A stretch of DNA of 64,000 nt from an uncultured Oscillospiraceae bacterium. Its GTDB lineage: Bacteria; Bacillota; Clostridia; Oscillospirales; Oscillospiraceae. The stretch lies in assembly GCA_934597345.1 (NCBI GenBank), contig CAKTRJ010000007.1:4033-68032 (forward strand). The letters are read 5' to 3'. A model generated the notes under the pieces. The model worked only from the letters and a program-made list of their open reading frames with translations. It did no database searches and was not told the DNA's origin. Of the stretch, positions 42,141 to 50,723 are shown piece after piece. Numbering within the stretch: position 1 is the first letter of the stretch; each line of letters opens with the position of its first letter. The translations under genes were made by a program, and so were the position numbers.

Positions 42141-43860
42141 CAAGACGTTCCGCCCGGATCAGATCGGCTCCTATTTCCGTGCGGAATGGCTGCCGCTGGC
42201 TCTTGTGACGGTCTCCGGCCTGATCTATAACGTGGGTCTGCTGGCCGCGCCGTGGTTCGAGGGACGGCTGGCCCAGTGCCTTGCCGATATTCTGGGCGGC
42301 AGCGCGACCGCCGCCCAGATGGCGGTGCTGGTGCTGGCCTACATTGCCGTGACGCTGCTGGTGCAGGCGGCGCGGTTCATCAAGCGGTTCTATGTCCGCC
42401 GCTTTGCCAACAACATCAACCGCCGGATGAAGGGCATCCTGTACGCCAATCTGGTGCGGCAGAGCCGGGCCTCTCTGGAGCAGGAGGGCGCGGGCGAGCT
42501 GATGACCAAGGCCATCTCCGACGTGGACGACTGCGTGGAGGGCATGCGGAAATTCACCACCGAGGTTTTCGATACCGGCGTGGCCCTGGCCGGTTATGCC
42601 GTGATGCTGCTGGTGTACGACTGGCGGCTGGCACTGCTGAGCCTGCTGTTTACACCGGTGTCCTACTTCTGTGCGGCATGGATGAAAAAGCCGGTGCAGC
42701 GGGCGGGCGCCGCCTATAAAAAGGCGGCGGGCGCCCTTAGCACGGCCACGCTGGATCGCGCCCAGAACGCCGTGACCTACCGCATCTACGGCTGCGAGAG
42801 CGCCCGTGAGGCGCGGTACGAGGGTGCGCTGGATACCTATGAAAAAACCGCTGTGCGCAGCAACGTGTGGCAGTCGGCCCTGCCGCCGCTGTATCTGGCC
42901 GTATCGGGCGCGGGCACCCTGTTCATCCTGTGGTTCGGCGCGAAAAACGTGCTGGGAACAGGCTGGAACACCTGGGATATCGCGGCCTTCACCACGTTCC
43001 TTTCCTGCTTCACCAAACTGACGGTAAAATCCTCCAAGGTGGCCAAGCTGTTCAACGCCGTGCAGAAGGCGGAGGTGTCGTCGAAGCGCATCAGGCCGCT
43101 GATGAAAACGCCGGAAACACTGGAGCCGCTGACCATTCCGACCCCTGCCGACGTGACGCTGGAAAACCTGTCCTTCGCCTATGGGGACGAGCCGGTGTTC
43201 TCTGGCCTGACGCTGACGGCCCACCTCGGCGATATCATCGGCGTCACCGGGCCGGTGGCCTGCGGCAAATCCACCTTTGGGCGGGTGTTCCTGTGCGAAG
43301 TGCCCTATGGCGGCTCGGCAAAATTCGGGCAGAAGGAATTTTCCGCCCTGACCCCCCGGCAGATCGCCGCCACCGTAGGCTATCTGGGCCACGACCCGGA
43401 GCTGAGCACCGACACCATCCGCAGCAATGTCCTCTGCGGCGACGAACAGGACGCCATGCCGTATTTGGCCGCTGTGGCGCTGCAAGAGGAAGTGTCGGCC
43501 ATGGAAAATGGGGCCGACACCGTCATTGGCAGCAGCGGCACCCGCCTGTCCGGCGGGCAGGCCCAGCGGCTGGCGCTGGCCCGTACCCTGGCCCATCCCC
43601 GGCCGGTTCTGGTGCTGGACGACCCCTTCTCCGCCCTGGATCGCAATACCGAGGACACGGTATTTGCGAATTTGCAGGCTTACGCCAAGGATAAGGTGGT
43701 GTTCCTGATCTCCCACCGGCTGTACCACTTCCCCCAGCTGCAGAAGGTGATTTTCATAGAGGACGGCAAAACCGCCGTCGGCACCCATGCGGATTTAATG
43801 GCGTCTGAACCGGTGTATCGCCAGCTGTATGAAAGCCAGACGGGAGGTAAGCAGGCATGA
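42130..43860 (+). CDS. ABC exporter half-transporter 1 (membrane + ATPase)
   Basis: 576 residues. About six membrane segments in residues 15-300, then an ATPase domain. The Walker A is GPVACGKST near residue 375, signature RLSGGQAQRLAL near 475, Walker B VLVLDDPFSALD near 495 and HRL as the switch. The Asp-Asp in place of Asp-Glu after Walker B marks a degenerate catalytic site, typical of one partner of a heterodimeric exporter. It overlaps the MarR gene by 11 bases and the next gene by 4. Confidence 0.9.
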   Translation: MKHDKTFRPDQIGSYFRAEWLPLALVTVSGLIYNVGLLAAPWFEGRLAQCLADILGGSATAAQMAVLVLAYIAVTLLVQAARFIKRFYVRRFANNINRRMKGILYANLVRQSRASLEQEGAGELMTKAISDVDDCVEGMRKFTTEVFDTGVALAGYAVMLLVYDWRLALLSLLFTPVSYFCAAWMKKPVQRAGAAYKKAAGALSTATLDRAQNAVTYRIYGCESAREARYEGALDTYEKTAVRSNVWQSALPPLYLAVSGAGTLFILWFGAKNVLGTGWNTWDIAAFTTFLSCFTKLTVKSSKVAKLFNAVQKAEVSSKRIRPLMKTPETLEPLTIPTPADVTLENLSFAYGDEPVFSGLTLTAHLGDIIGVTGPVACGKSTFGRVFLCEVPYGGSAKFGQKEFSALTPRQIAATVGYLGHDPELSTDTIRSNVLCGDEQDAMPYLAAVALQEEVSAMENGADTVIGSSGTRLSGGQAQRLALARTLAHPRPVLVLDDPFSALDRNTEDTVFANLQAYAKDKVVFLISHRLYHFPQLQKVIFIEDGKTAVGTHADLMASEPVYRQLYESQTGGKQA

Positions 43861-45493
43861 AGAAAACGCAAAACGGCGTGTTTGCAGCCATTGGAATGGC
43901 GGCAAGGTCGCACCATCTGCTGACTGCGGGTACGCTTCTGTGTGTGGCGGCGTCAGTTGCGGCATCTCTGCTGCCGCCGCTGCTGTTGGGGCGCGTCATC
44001 GACCGGCTGACGGGCGGCATCCCACTGACATTTCTCGCGGTGCTGCTGTACTTCGGCAGCCTTGCGCTGGAGGGTCTGTTCTCTTCAGCACAGGAGAGTC
44101 TGCTGGTGCTGTTCGGGCAGAAAATGACCCACGCGCTGCGCTCGGAAATGTCCCAGAAGCTGACGCGGCTGCCCGCCGGTACGCTGGCGGAGCAGAACCC
44201 CGGTGAGGTGGCCGCCCGTTTTTCCGGCGATGTGGACACCGTGGAGGCGCTGTTCACCTCCGGTATCATCAGCATGGTGGCGGATGCCTGCCGCATCGTC
44301 TCCATCATGGCGGTGATTGCCGTGAAGAACACCGGTCTCGCGCTGATCCTGCTGCTGGTGCTGCCGCTGTTCGCAGTGTTCACCCGCCATATGCAGAAGC
44401 GGATGCTGGCGGCGCAGCTGGACAACCGCCGCGCCGTTGCCGCCGTGTCCGGACAGGTGCCGGAAACGCTGCACAATATCCGTACCATCCGGGCGCTGGG
44501 GATCGAGGACTATATGGAGCGCCGCTATGACCGGCGCATCGGTGACGGCTATGCCGCCATGGAGCGCACCAACTTCTATGACGCGGTCTATTCGCCGGTG
44601 GTGCTGCTGCTGAACGCCGTAGTGGTGGGCGTTGTCATGCTGCTCTCCGCCTCCGGCAAAGCGGAGATACTGACCCTGTTCGGTATGTCGGTAGGCACCT
44701 CGGTGACGGTGATCAACTACATCTCCCGCATTTTCGCCCCCATCGAAAGCCTCGGTATGGAGATCCAGACCATCCAGTCGGCTATGGCGGGCGTCAAGCG
44801 GATCGACGCGTTTCTTGCCCAGCCGGAGCGCACCATCCCCCGGGCGCGGGAAGGCGCGGCACGGGGCGACGTGGTACTCTCTCATGTGACCTTCGGCTAT
44901 GGAGAAAGATGTGTACTGAAGGATCTCTCCCTGACCGTAAAGCAGGGCGAGCAGGTCACGCTGGTGGGCCGGACGGGCGCGGGAAAAGCACAGTGTTCAA
45001 GCTGCTGGGGCTCTATCCGCCCCAGAGCGGTACGGTCTCCATCGGCGGCGTGGACGTTTCCGCCATTCCGGATGGAGAGCGGCGCGCCTGCATCAGCTGT
45101 GTGGAGCAGCACTTCTCCCGCGTGCCGGGAACGGTACTGGATCAGATCACCCTCAACGACCCCCAGATCACCTGTGAAATGGCGCAAAACGCGGCAAAGC
45201 TGGCGGAGATCGACGATGCCATCCGGGCGCTGCCGGAGGGCTATGATACCGTGTGTACGGACGGCATGTTCTCTCAGGGTGAGTGGCAGCTGCTGTCCAT
45301 CGCCCGGGCCGCAGCGGCAGACCCCGCCGTGCTGCTGTTGGACGAGATCACCGCCAATCTGGACGCGGAGACCGAGGCGCGGGTGCTGGAAGCCCTGCGG
45401 CAAGCCTCTCAGGGGCGCACGGTTCTCTCCGTTTCCTACCGGGTCTATGAAAATCTGGGCGGCCGGACGGTGGAGATCAGACCGCAGCCGTAA
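43857..45493 (+). pseudogene. ABC exporter half-transporter 2, frameshifted at Walker A
   Basis: The membrane domain and the start of the ATPase read normally to LVGRTGAGK (about residue 377). Then the frame slips and continues in the wrong frame to 45536. The correct continuation (STVFKLLGLYPP, LDQITLNDPQ, SQGEWQLLSIARA, LLLDEITANLD) is in another frame and ends at 45493. GGAAAAGC at 44982-44989 lacks one A compared with the expected GGAAAAAGC. Repaired, the protein would be about 545 residues with a canonical Asp-Glu and thus the active partner. Either a real mutation, programmed slippage or a homopolymer sequencing error. Confidence 0.85.
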
Positions 45494-45575
45494 CAAACCA
45501 AAAAGCAACCCCTCCGGTTTTAATGGGTGGTCGTAAAACAGTTCATGCCAACATGCTATGTAACGGGGTACAGGT

Positions 45576-46040
45576 CCTTGGCTCTCCCTTTGGGAGGGCT
45601 GTCACCGCAGGTGACTGAGAGGGGCTTGCAGCCTTTTTTGAATGATAAAATCAATTTGTGTGCACACACCACGAAAATCCCTGTCGATATCTCGGTTGGA
45701 GAATCGCAAAGCCTCCAAACCAAGAGCCGTCAGAAATTGAGAACGTTCAGCATCATAAGCAAGCCCCTGTGGTTCATAATGTTGAGATCCATCCAACTCA
45801 ATGACCAGTCTGGCCGAAGCACAGTAAAAATCTACGATGAATCTGCCGATGATCCGCTGTTTGTAGATCTTTACTGGATATTTGCGCAGAAAAAGATACC
45901 AGAGCTTACGTTCATGGGATGTCATCTCCCTGCGAAGACGCCGGGCATTTTCTAATTGGGTGTTTTCTTTTGGTATAGTCATTGTTGCCCCTCTCCGTCC
46001 TCGCTGCGCTCGGCCACCTCTCCCAAAGGGAGAGGCAAGG
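45576..46040. mobile_element. 465-bp inverted-repeat element carrying a DUF559 gene
   Basis: Left end starts CCTTGGCTCTCCCTTTGGGA; the right end read inward starts CCTTGCCTCTCCCTTTGGGA. Both ends continue to a shared GGAGAGGGGC/TGAGAGGGGC, giving imperfect terminal inverted repeats of about 50 bp. The DUF559 gene fills the space. No transposase is encoded. From 46041 to 46246 there is no gene. Confidence 0.65.
45602..45982 (-). CDS. DUF559 (Vsr-like endonuclease fold) protein
   Basis: 126 residues from ATG 45982. RREMTSHERKLWYLFLRKYP, IGRFIVDFYCASARLVIELDGSQHY and the final LRFSNRDI are the DUF559 core. The fold is that of the very-short-patch-repair nucleases, with the acidic residues of DFYC and ELDG as likely metal ligands. 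The biological role is unknown; such genes are often found with repeats, as here. An in-frame upstream start would be inside the repeat and is rejected. Confidence 0.85.
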   Translation of the reverse strand: MTIPKENTQLENARRLRREMTSHERKLWYLFLRKYPVKIYKQRIIGRFIVDFYCASARLVIELDGSQHYEPQGLAYDAERSQFLTALGLEALRFSNRDIDRDFRGVCTQIDFIIQKRLQAPLSHLR

Positions 46041-46246
46041 GATGCTGCGCCATGAAATCTGCTTGACAAATTAGATAGAAGCTTCTGTAAATCTCCCAAG
46101 ACAAATTCTTATTTATCGATCTGTCTCTATCTTATCACACGAGATTAAATGATACAAGAACAGACACAGCAGATCATCCCGTTGTGTCTGTTAACTGTCT
46201 GATGCAGCCTGCTCATTTCACCGGAGGGTTACTCTACACTTACACT

Positions 46247-46885
46247 TTACAGGCCCAGGCTCTCCACCCATTTCTGCACGGAGACGGCGCTCTCGCGGCT
46301 GCTGAGGCGCTTGCCGGGCAGCCACTTGGTCTCCTTGGAGCAGGCGGCTTTCAGGATATCCTCTCCACCCATGCCGCTGCCGCCGGAGGTGGCAAAGGGG
46401 ATAACGGTCTTGCCGGAGAAGTCATAACTCTCCAGAAAGGTCTCGATAATACGCGGGGCCTGATACCACCAGATGGGATAGCCGATAAACACCACGTCAT
46501 ACCCGGCCATATCCTCCACGCCGCCGGAGATAGCGGGGCGGGCGGAATCGTCGTTCTGCTCCCGGTTGGCCCGGCAGCCGTCAGTGTTGTAGTCCAGATC
46601 GTCGGCGGTGTAGGGCTCCTGCGGCACGATCTCATAGAGGTCGGCGTCCAGCGCCGTTTGCAGGTACTCCGCGATAGTCTTGGTATGGCCGGTGGCGGAG
46701 AAATAGGCCACCAGTACCTTGCCGCCGGTGCTTTCCGGGGTGGTATCATCAGGCGCGGGATCGGCGGTGTCCGCGGCGGTATTGTTTTTCGGTTCATCAA
46801 CGGTGCCGCCGGTGTTTGCCGTACCGCAGGCCGCCAGCGTCAGCAGCATGGCCGCAGCCAGCAGCAGGGAAAACAGCTTTTTCAT
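46247..46885 (-). CDS. Flavodoxin-domain lipoprotein
   Basis: 212 residues from ATG 46885. Lipoprotein signal peptide with LTLAACG (Cys near residue 20), a 40-residue Asp/Thr/Pro-rich linker, and a flavodoxin domain starting KVLVAYFSATGHTKTIAEYL near residue 60 (phosphate loop of FMN). GYDVVFIGYPIWWYQAPR and FATSGGSGMGG complete the FMN site. It would act as an extracytoplasmic, membrane-tethered electron carrier. It is paired with the upstream MerR gene, 4 bases away. Confidence 0.88.
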   Translation of the reverse strand: MKKLFSLLLAAAMLLTLAACGTANTGGTVDEPKNNTAADTADPAPDDTTPESTGGKVLVAYFSATGHTKTIAEYLQTALDADLYEIVPQEPYTADDLDYNTDGCRANREQNDDSARPAISGGVEDMAGYDVVFIGYPIWWYQAPRIIETFLESYDFSGKTVIPFATSGGSGMGGEDILKAACSKETKWLPGKRLSSRESAVSVQKWVESLGL

Positions 46886-46889
46886 GTGG

Positions 46890-47243
46890 TCACACTCCTT
46901 TTTCTTTTTGAATTTCATGGCGCAGATAGTCCAGCCGCTGAAGCTGCCGCTCATGAAAGTGGATCTCCTCCAGCGTCGCCTTCCGTTTTTCCTCCATCAT
47001 CCGCAGCCGTTTTTTGTCGCTGTCCGGCTGCTCCAGCAGCAGACGCATATAGGTCTCCACTTCTTCGGCGGTAAAGCCGATGTCATGCAGCGTCATGATG
47101 GTGCTGAGCCGCTCCAGATCCTCGTCATCGTACTGCCACGCACCCATCACCTTTTTCACCACGCCGCACAATCCCCAGCTTTCATATTCGTCCAGAATGT
47201 GGGGTGGGATACGGTAGCGGCGGCTGGCTTCTTCCTTTGTCAA
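46890..47243 (-). CDS. MerR-family regulator
   Basis: 117 residues from TTG 47243, chosen because AGGAG precedes it by 9 bases and no ATG/GTG is near. Helix-turn-helix TKEEASRRYRIPPHILDEYESWGL, a typical MerR wing (WQYDDEDLERLSTIMTLHDIGFT) and a C-terminal coiled coil for dimerisation. No Cys-based metal motif, so a redox or small-molecule effector is more likely. It should control the flavodoxin gene with which it is co-transcribed. Confidence 0.8.
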   Translation of the reverse strand: MTKEEASRRYRIPPHILDEYESWGLCGVVKKVMGAWQYDDEDLERLSTIMTLHDIGFTAEEVETYMRLLLEQPDSDKKRLRMMEEKRKATLEEIHFHERQLQRLDYLRHEIQKEKGV

Positions 47244-47263
47244 AGCCCTCGCTCCTAAAATAA

Positions 47264-47302
47264 ATAAAATACAGGCATCCAAACAGGATGTCTGTATTTT
47301 AT
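47264..47302 (-). terminator. Terminator/palindrome between LysR and MerR genes
   Basis: 17-bp arms with one mismatch (47264-47280, 47286-47302) around AAACA, followed on the minus strand by a T-rich run. It terminates the LysR gene. As a near-perfect palindrome upstream of MerR it could also be an operator. Confidence 0.65.
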
Positions 47303-47351
47303 ACTCTTTTATGCCATATGTCGAACACCTGTTTTGAGGGACCAAAAATGC

Positions 47352-47999
47352 CTAAAGTGTATTTTTGATGTCGTCCAGAAACTGCTTTGCCGCCGAAGAA
47401 TATGCCTGATCCTTTTTCCACGCCAGCACTGTTCCCGTCTCCAGCTTCGGGAAAAGCGGCACAAAGATCAGCGCATCGGAGAGATTGCCGAAATCATAGC
47501 ACAGCGCCGCACCGACGCCGTTTTTCACCATATTGGCGGCGTTCAGGATCAGGTTAAAGGTGGCGGCTACCTCGATCTTTTCATAGGTATCGCCAAACCA
47601 ACCCGCCAGCTCGTTGCGGACGCTCTCACGCCCGCTGATCAGCAGCGGATGCTGCCTGCGGAACGCCCGGATATGCTCCGAAAGAAACGTCATGGCGGCG
47701 GTCTCGCCGCAGCCGATGGCGATCTCGCCGGTCAGCTCCGTCTCCGTGTGCTGCAATTCCCGCTCCGCCTTGTCCGCCAGCTCCACGATCTCCTGGGCGC
47801 GGCGGCGCAGCAGCATCCCGTCCTCCGTCAGCACCACCCGATACTGGCTGCGGCGGAACAGCTTGACGCCCAGTTCGTCCTCCAGCTGCATGAGCTGGCG
47901 GGAAAGTGTGGGCTGCGTCACATGGAGCAGCGCCGCCGCCTTTGTGATATTTTCCTCCCGCGCCACGGCGAGAAAATAGCGCAAGACCCGCAGTTCCAT
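47352..47999 (-). pseudogene. LysR-family regulator with internal in-frame deletion
   Basis: 215 residues where the family has about 290-300. The DNA-binding domain (ITKAAALLHVTQPTLSRQLMQLE) and the effector domain start are normal up to AFRRQHPLL near residue 120. The text then jumps to ISGRESVRNELAGWFG, which in relatives is about 75-80 residues further on. The middle of the effector-binding domain is therefore missing, without a frameshift. It may still bind DNA, but inducer binding should be lost. GAGGTGATC precedes the ATG. Confidence 0.7.
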
Positions 48000-48243
48000 A
48001 CGATCACCTCAAGAAAATCATAGCGCAATCAGGGCATTTTTGCAAGGCAAATATGCCTAATTAAAGAATAATGACCTCAAGGCTCCGGTCGTCAGTCACG
48101 CGCTTTTTGCTGGCAGTATTACTGATATCCTCTATCACATTCTATAGCTTTACTTTTCCTGTTAAATATTCTACGATATAGTCATAAAGACAAAGGAACC
48201 CAAAAATACCAAGATATCATAAAACTTCAAGGAGGAATTTACC

Positions 48244-48468
48244 ATGAAGAACTTCAATAATTACGTCCTGACCGCTATCGTTTCTCTCGTGCTGGTGGTT
48301 GCCACCGCTTTCCTGATGACCGCGGCTGACGAGCCTATCCGTCAGGCTGGTTACTACCTGCCTGTGGTGTTCGGCGCCGTAGCCGCCTGGGCTGCCGGTA
48401 AGGCCGGTCTGCTGGAGCTGGACTACGAGGAGCGCAATGCCCGCCGCAGCGTTCACGCCGCCGCGTAA
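48244..48468 (+). CDS. Small two-pass membrane protein
   Basis: 74 residues. Two hydrophobic segments (about 8-27 and 37-55) separated by a short loop, with a charged C-terminal tail (DYEERNARRS). An ideal ribosome site, AAGGAGGAA, precedes the ATG, and a promoter TTTACT-17-TACGAT lies at 48149-48177. Codon choice is strongly biased, suggesting high expression. No family recognised. Confidence 0.7.
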   Translation: MKNFNNYVLTAIVSLVLVVATAFLMTAADEPIRQAGYYLPVVFGAVAAWAAGKAGLLELDYEERNARRSVHAAA

Positions 48469-48508
48469 ACTTATTACACCATTTCTTTTCTCTCCCCTAA
48501 TTCCATAC

Positions 48509-48555
48509 ATCTAAGCAGGAGCGGTGCGCCGTTGGCGTGCCGCTCCTGCTTAGAT
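48509..48555. terminator. Hairpin after the small membrane protein gene
   Basis: 16-bp perfect arms (48509-48524, 48540-48555) with a 15-base loop; no T-run. Confidence 0.5.
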
Positions 48556-48599
48556 GCGCTCAAAATAGCGGTCTGCCGCGCCGCATGAAAAGTTTTCTC

Positions 48600-48659
48600 T
48601 TGACAAATGAAATGCCCTCGGTTATTATGTAGTCAACCTACATATGTAGTTACTCTACA
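48600..48659 (+). promoter_or_regulatory. Promoter and PadR operators
   Basis: TTGACA (48600-48605), 17-base spacer, TATTAT (48623-48628). Two tandem palindromes, ATGTAG-TCAAC-CTACAT (48627-48643) and ATGTAG-TTACT-CTACA (48644-48659), cover the start of transcription. They match the ATGT...ACAT pattern of PadR sites. Confidence 0.85.
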
Positions 48660-48676
48660 CAACACGGAGGGCCACC

Positions 48677-49027
48677 ATGGAATTTGACAAGACGCTGACC
48701 TCTGGCAGCACAAAGCTGCTGCTGATGAAGCTGCTGGAGCAGCAGGACATGTACGGCTATCAGATGATCGAGGAGCTGCGCCGCCGGTCGGATCACACCT
48801 TCGACCTGAAGTCCGGCACGCTGTATCCCCTGCTGCACGCCCTGGAGCAGGAGGGCTGGGTGACGGCCCGGGAGGAACCGGCGGCAGGCGGCCGCACCCG
48901 GCGGTACTATCATCTGACCGGCTCCGGCCGGGAGGCGCTGGGCAAAAAGGAGGCGGAATGGCGCAGCTACGCCGCCGCTGTGACGAAGGTGCTGGAGGGA
49001 GGTGCTCACTGTGTCGGAGCGGTTTGA
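48677..49027 (+). CDS. PadR-family regulator
   Basis: 116 residues. Winged helix with LLEQQDMYGYQMIEEL and SGTLYPLLHALEQEGWVTAREE, the PadR signature, and GGRTRRYYHLT as wing. Short C-terminal helix, as in subfamily 2. Its gene overlaps the SEDS-type gene by 17 bases, and its promoter carries two matching operators, so it likely represses the pair. Confidence 0.92.
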   Translation: MEFDKTLTSGSTKLLLMKLLEQQDMYGYQMIEELRRRSDHTFDLKSGTLYPLLHALEQEGWVTAREEPAAGGRTRRYYHLTGSGREALGKKEAEWRSYAAAVTKVLEGGAHCVGAV

Positions 49028-50288
49028 CGGCTATCTTGCGCAGGTGGATGAGCAGATCCGCTGGGCGCGGGTACGGCCCGCTCTGCGGCGGGAGCTGATG
49101 GGCCATCTGGAGGAGCAGCGGGACGCCTGTCTGGCGGAGGGCATGGACGAGACCTCCGCCGAGGTGGAGACGGTGCGGCAAATGGGCGACCCGGTACAGG
49201 TGGGGCAGCAGCTGGACGCGGTACACCGGCCCCGTCCCCAATACGCGCCGCTGGCACTGGCGGCGGTGTTAGCGGTATGCGGCATGCTGATCCGCATCAA
49301 TGTGAACCACACCTCCTCCATCCGTTCGCTGGCGGGCATGGGGGTCGGCCTTGTGCTGATGGCGGCGCTCTACTTCTTCGACTACCGGAAGCTGCTGCGG
49401 TATGCGTGGTGGCTCTACGGCGGCGTGGTGCTGGCCAGTCTGGCGCTGGAGGTGTTCTGCGCGCTGACCGGCCAAAGCGGCGTTGCCGTGGGCGGATGGC
49501 GATACAGCGTGTATCTGACGCTGCTCTTTCCCATGGCAGGGGCGCTGGCAGCCTGCGCCCTGCGGGGCAAACGGTGGGGCTTTTGGCTGGCCGTTCTTGC
49601 CTACGCGCCCCTGTGCGTTTTCGCCAGTCTTGCGCCCTCGATAACCGGTCTGCTGCTGACGGTGATCTGCGGCTGCGTCACGCTGCTGTACGGCATCCGG
49701 CAGAACTGGTGGCCGGTACATAAAACCGCCGCGCGGCTGCTGGTATTGGCTGGCGGCGGCGTGACGCTGGGGCTGTTTCTGGCCGCGTCGCTACGCAGGA
49801 TCGAACGCTACACATCCACTTCCACCTCTGACGGCTATGCCCTGTACGCCCTGCGGGCCGCGCTGGACAAGGCGGTGCTGTGGGGCAACGGCTGCGCCGA
49901 TATCGGCCAGCGTGATCCGGTCTATCTGGTGGTCTGCGACAGTACCAGCTTCCCGCTGACGAAGGTGATCTGCACGCTGGGGTGGATCCCCTTCCTGCTG
50001 CTGTGCGGCGTGTTCTGCGCGCTGCTGGTGCTGGTGGGCCTTCGGTGCGTGAAGCGCTGCCGCAGCACAGGCGGCATACTGGCCGTGACGGCAGGGCTGA
50101 CCATCGGCGGGTGTTTCCTGCTGAGCGTGATCTCCAGCTGCGGCCTGCCGCTGTGGAGCACGCACTTCCCCTTCGTGGAGGGCAGTATGTTCACGGTCAT
50201 TGATCTGGCGCTGCTGGGCGTGGCGCTGTCGGTATTCCGGCAGGCGGGCTGCCCGGAGGATGCGCAGCAGACCCCGGCGAGGGTATAG
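49011..50288 (+). CDS. Permease-prefix (HAAS) domain plus SEDS-like membrane protein
   Basis: 425 residues from GTG 49011, selected because GGGAGG is 7 bases upstream. Residues 1-75 are the permease-prefix/HAAS domain that accompanies PadR regulators (RRELMGHLEEQRDACL). The remainder has about ten membrane segments and resembles FtsW/RodA proteins. The usual PLPFVSYGGSS element is replaced by LPLWSTHFPFVEGS, so glycosyltransferase activity is uncertain. Possibly a stress-inducible relative of cell-wall polymerases. Confidence 0.7.
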   Translation: MSERFDGYLAQVDEQIRWARVRPALRRELMGHLEEQRDACLAEGMDETSAEVETVRQMGDPVQVGQQLDAVHRPRPQYAPLALAAVLAVCGMLIRINVNHTSSIRSLAGMGVGLVLMAALYFFDYRKLLRYAWWLYGGVVLASLALEVFCALTGQSGVAVGGWRYSVYLTLLFPMAGALAACALRGKRWGFWLAVLAYAPLCVFASLAPSITGLLLTVICGCVTLLYGIRQNWWPVHKTAARLLVLAGGGVTLGLFLAASLRRIERYTSTSTSDGYALYALRAALDKAVLWGNGCADIGQRDPVYLVVCDSTSFPLTKVICTLGWIPFLLLCGVFCALLVLVGLRCVKRCRSTGGILAVTAGLTIGGCFLLSVISSCGLPLWSTHFPFVEGSMFTVIDLALLGVALSVFRQAGCPEDAQQTPARV

Positions 50289-50295
50289 GATACGA

Positions 50296-50334
50296 AAAAC
50301 CAGCCGTGACTGCGTTGAAGTCACGGCTGGTTTT
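50296..50334. terminator. Bidirectional terminator
   Basis: 16-bp stem AAAACCAGCCGTGACT (50296-50311) with its complement (50319-50334), serving the SEDS-type gene and the leftward operon. Confidence 0.9.
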
Positions 50335-50340
50335 ATGTAT

Positions 50341-50547
50341 TTACCGGTACACCTTCGGCTCCGTTTGCGCAATCACGTCAATGATCTGGTTCTGTGTGCT
50401 GATGCGATAGTGCTTCCACGGCGCGTCACAAATGGTGATATGCAGCTGGTTCTCCTCCGCCTCTCTCAGCTCACGGAGAAACGGATCGCTCCGGCCGCTG
50501 TCCAGCATCCGTCCTGCCGCCGCAAAGGACAATACTTCCTTACTCAT
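50341..50547 (-). CDS. Small hypothetical protein, 68 residues
   Basis: From ATG 50547, which overlaps the end of the preceding 55-residue gene, so it would be translationally coupled; the separate ribosome site is weak. Soluble, with LRELREAEENQLHITICDAPWKHYRIS. No family recognised. Last gene before a terminator. Confidence 0.5.
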   Translation of the reverse strand: MSKEVLSFAAAGRMLDSGRSDPFLRELREAEENQLHITICDAPWKHYRISTQNQIIDVIAQTEPKVYR

Positions 50548-50707
50548 CCCTGCCGCAGAAGGCGATGATAAACGCGCCCATGGAGCAGATGGCAAACACG
50601 ATGGCAAGTCCGGTGGTACCCGCCAACAGCCTGTCGCCGATGATCAATCCGACCCATGAGGCCACCAGCGTCACGAAGATCGCCCCAATGATCCGCCAAA
50701 CCTTCAT
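50540..50707 (-). CDS. Small two-pass membrane protein, 55 residues
   Basis: Start ATG 50707 with GGGAGG upstream; stop TAA at 50540-50542. Sequence opens MKVWRIIGAIFVTLVASWVG and has two hydrophobic segments separated by GDRLLAG, ending CGRDE. It lies 16 bases after the XpaC-type gene in the same operon. No family recognised. Confidence 0.6.
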   Translation of the reverse strand: MKVWRIIGAIFVTLVASWVGLIIGDRLLAGTTGLAIVFAICSMGAFIIAFCGRDE

Positions 50708-50723
50708 AGAAGTCCTCCCTCTC

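Noticed and set aside
45527..45955. 142-residue plus-strand frame after the exporter operon
   Set aside because: Antisense to DUF559 and running through the inverted repeat; no support.
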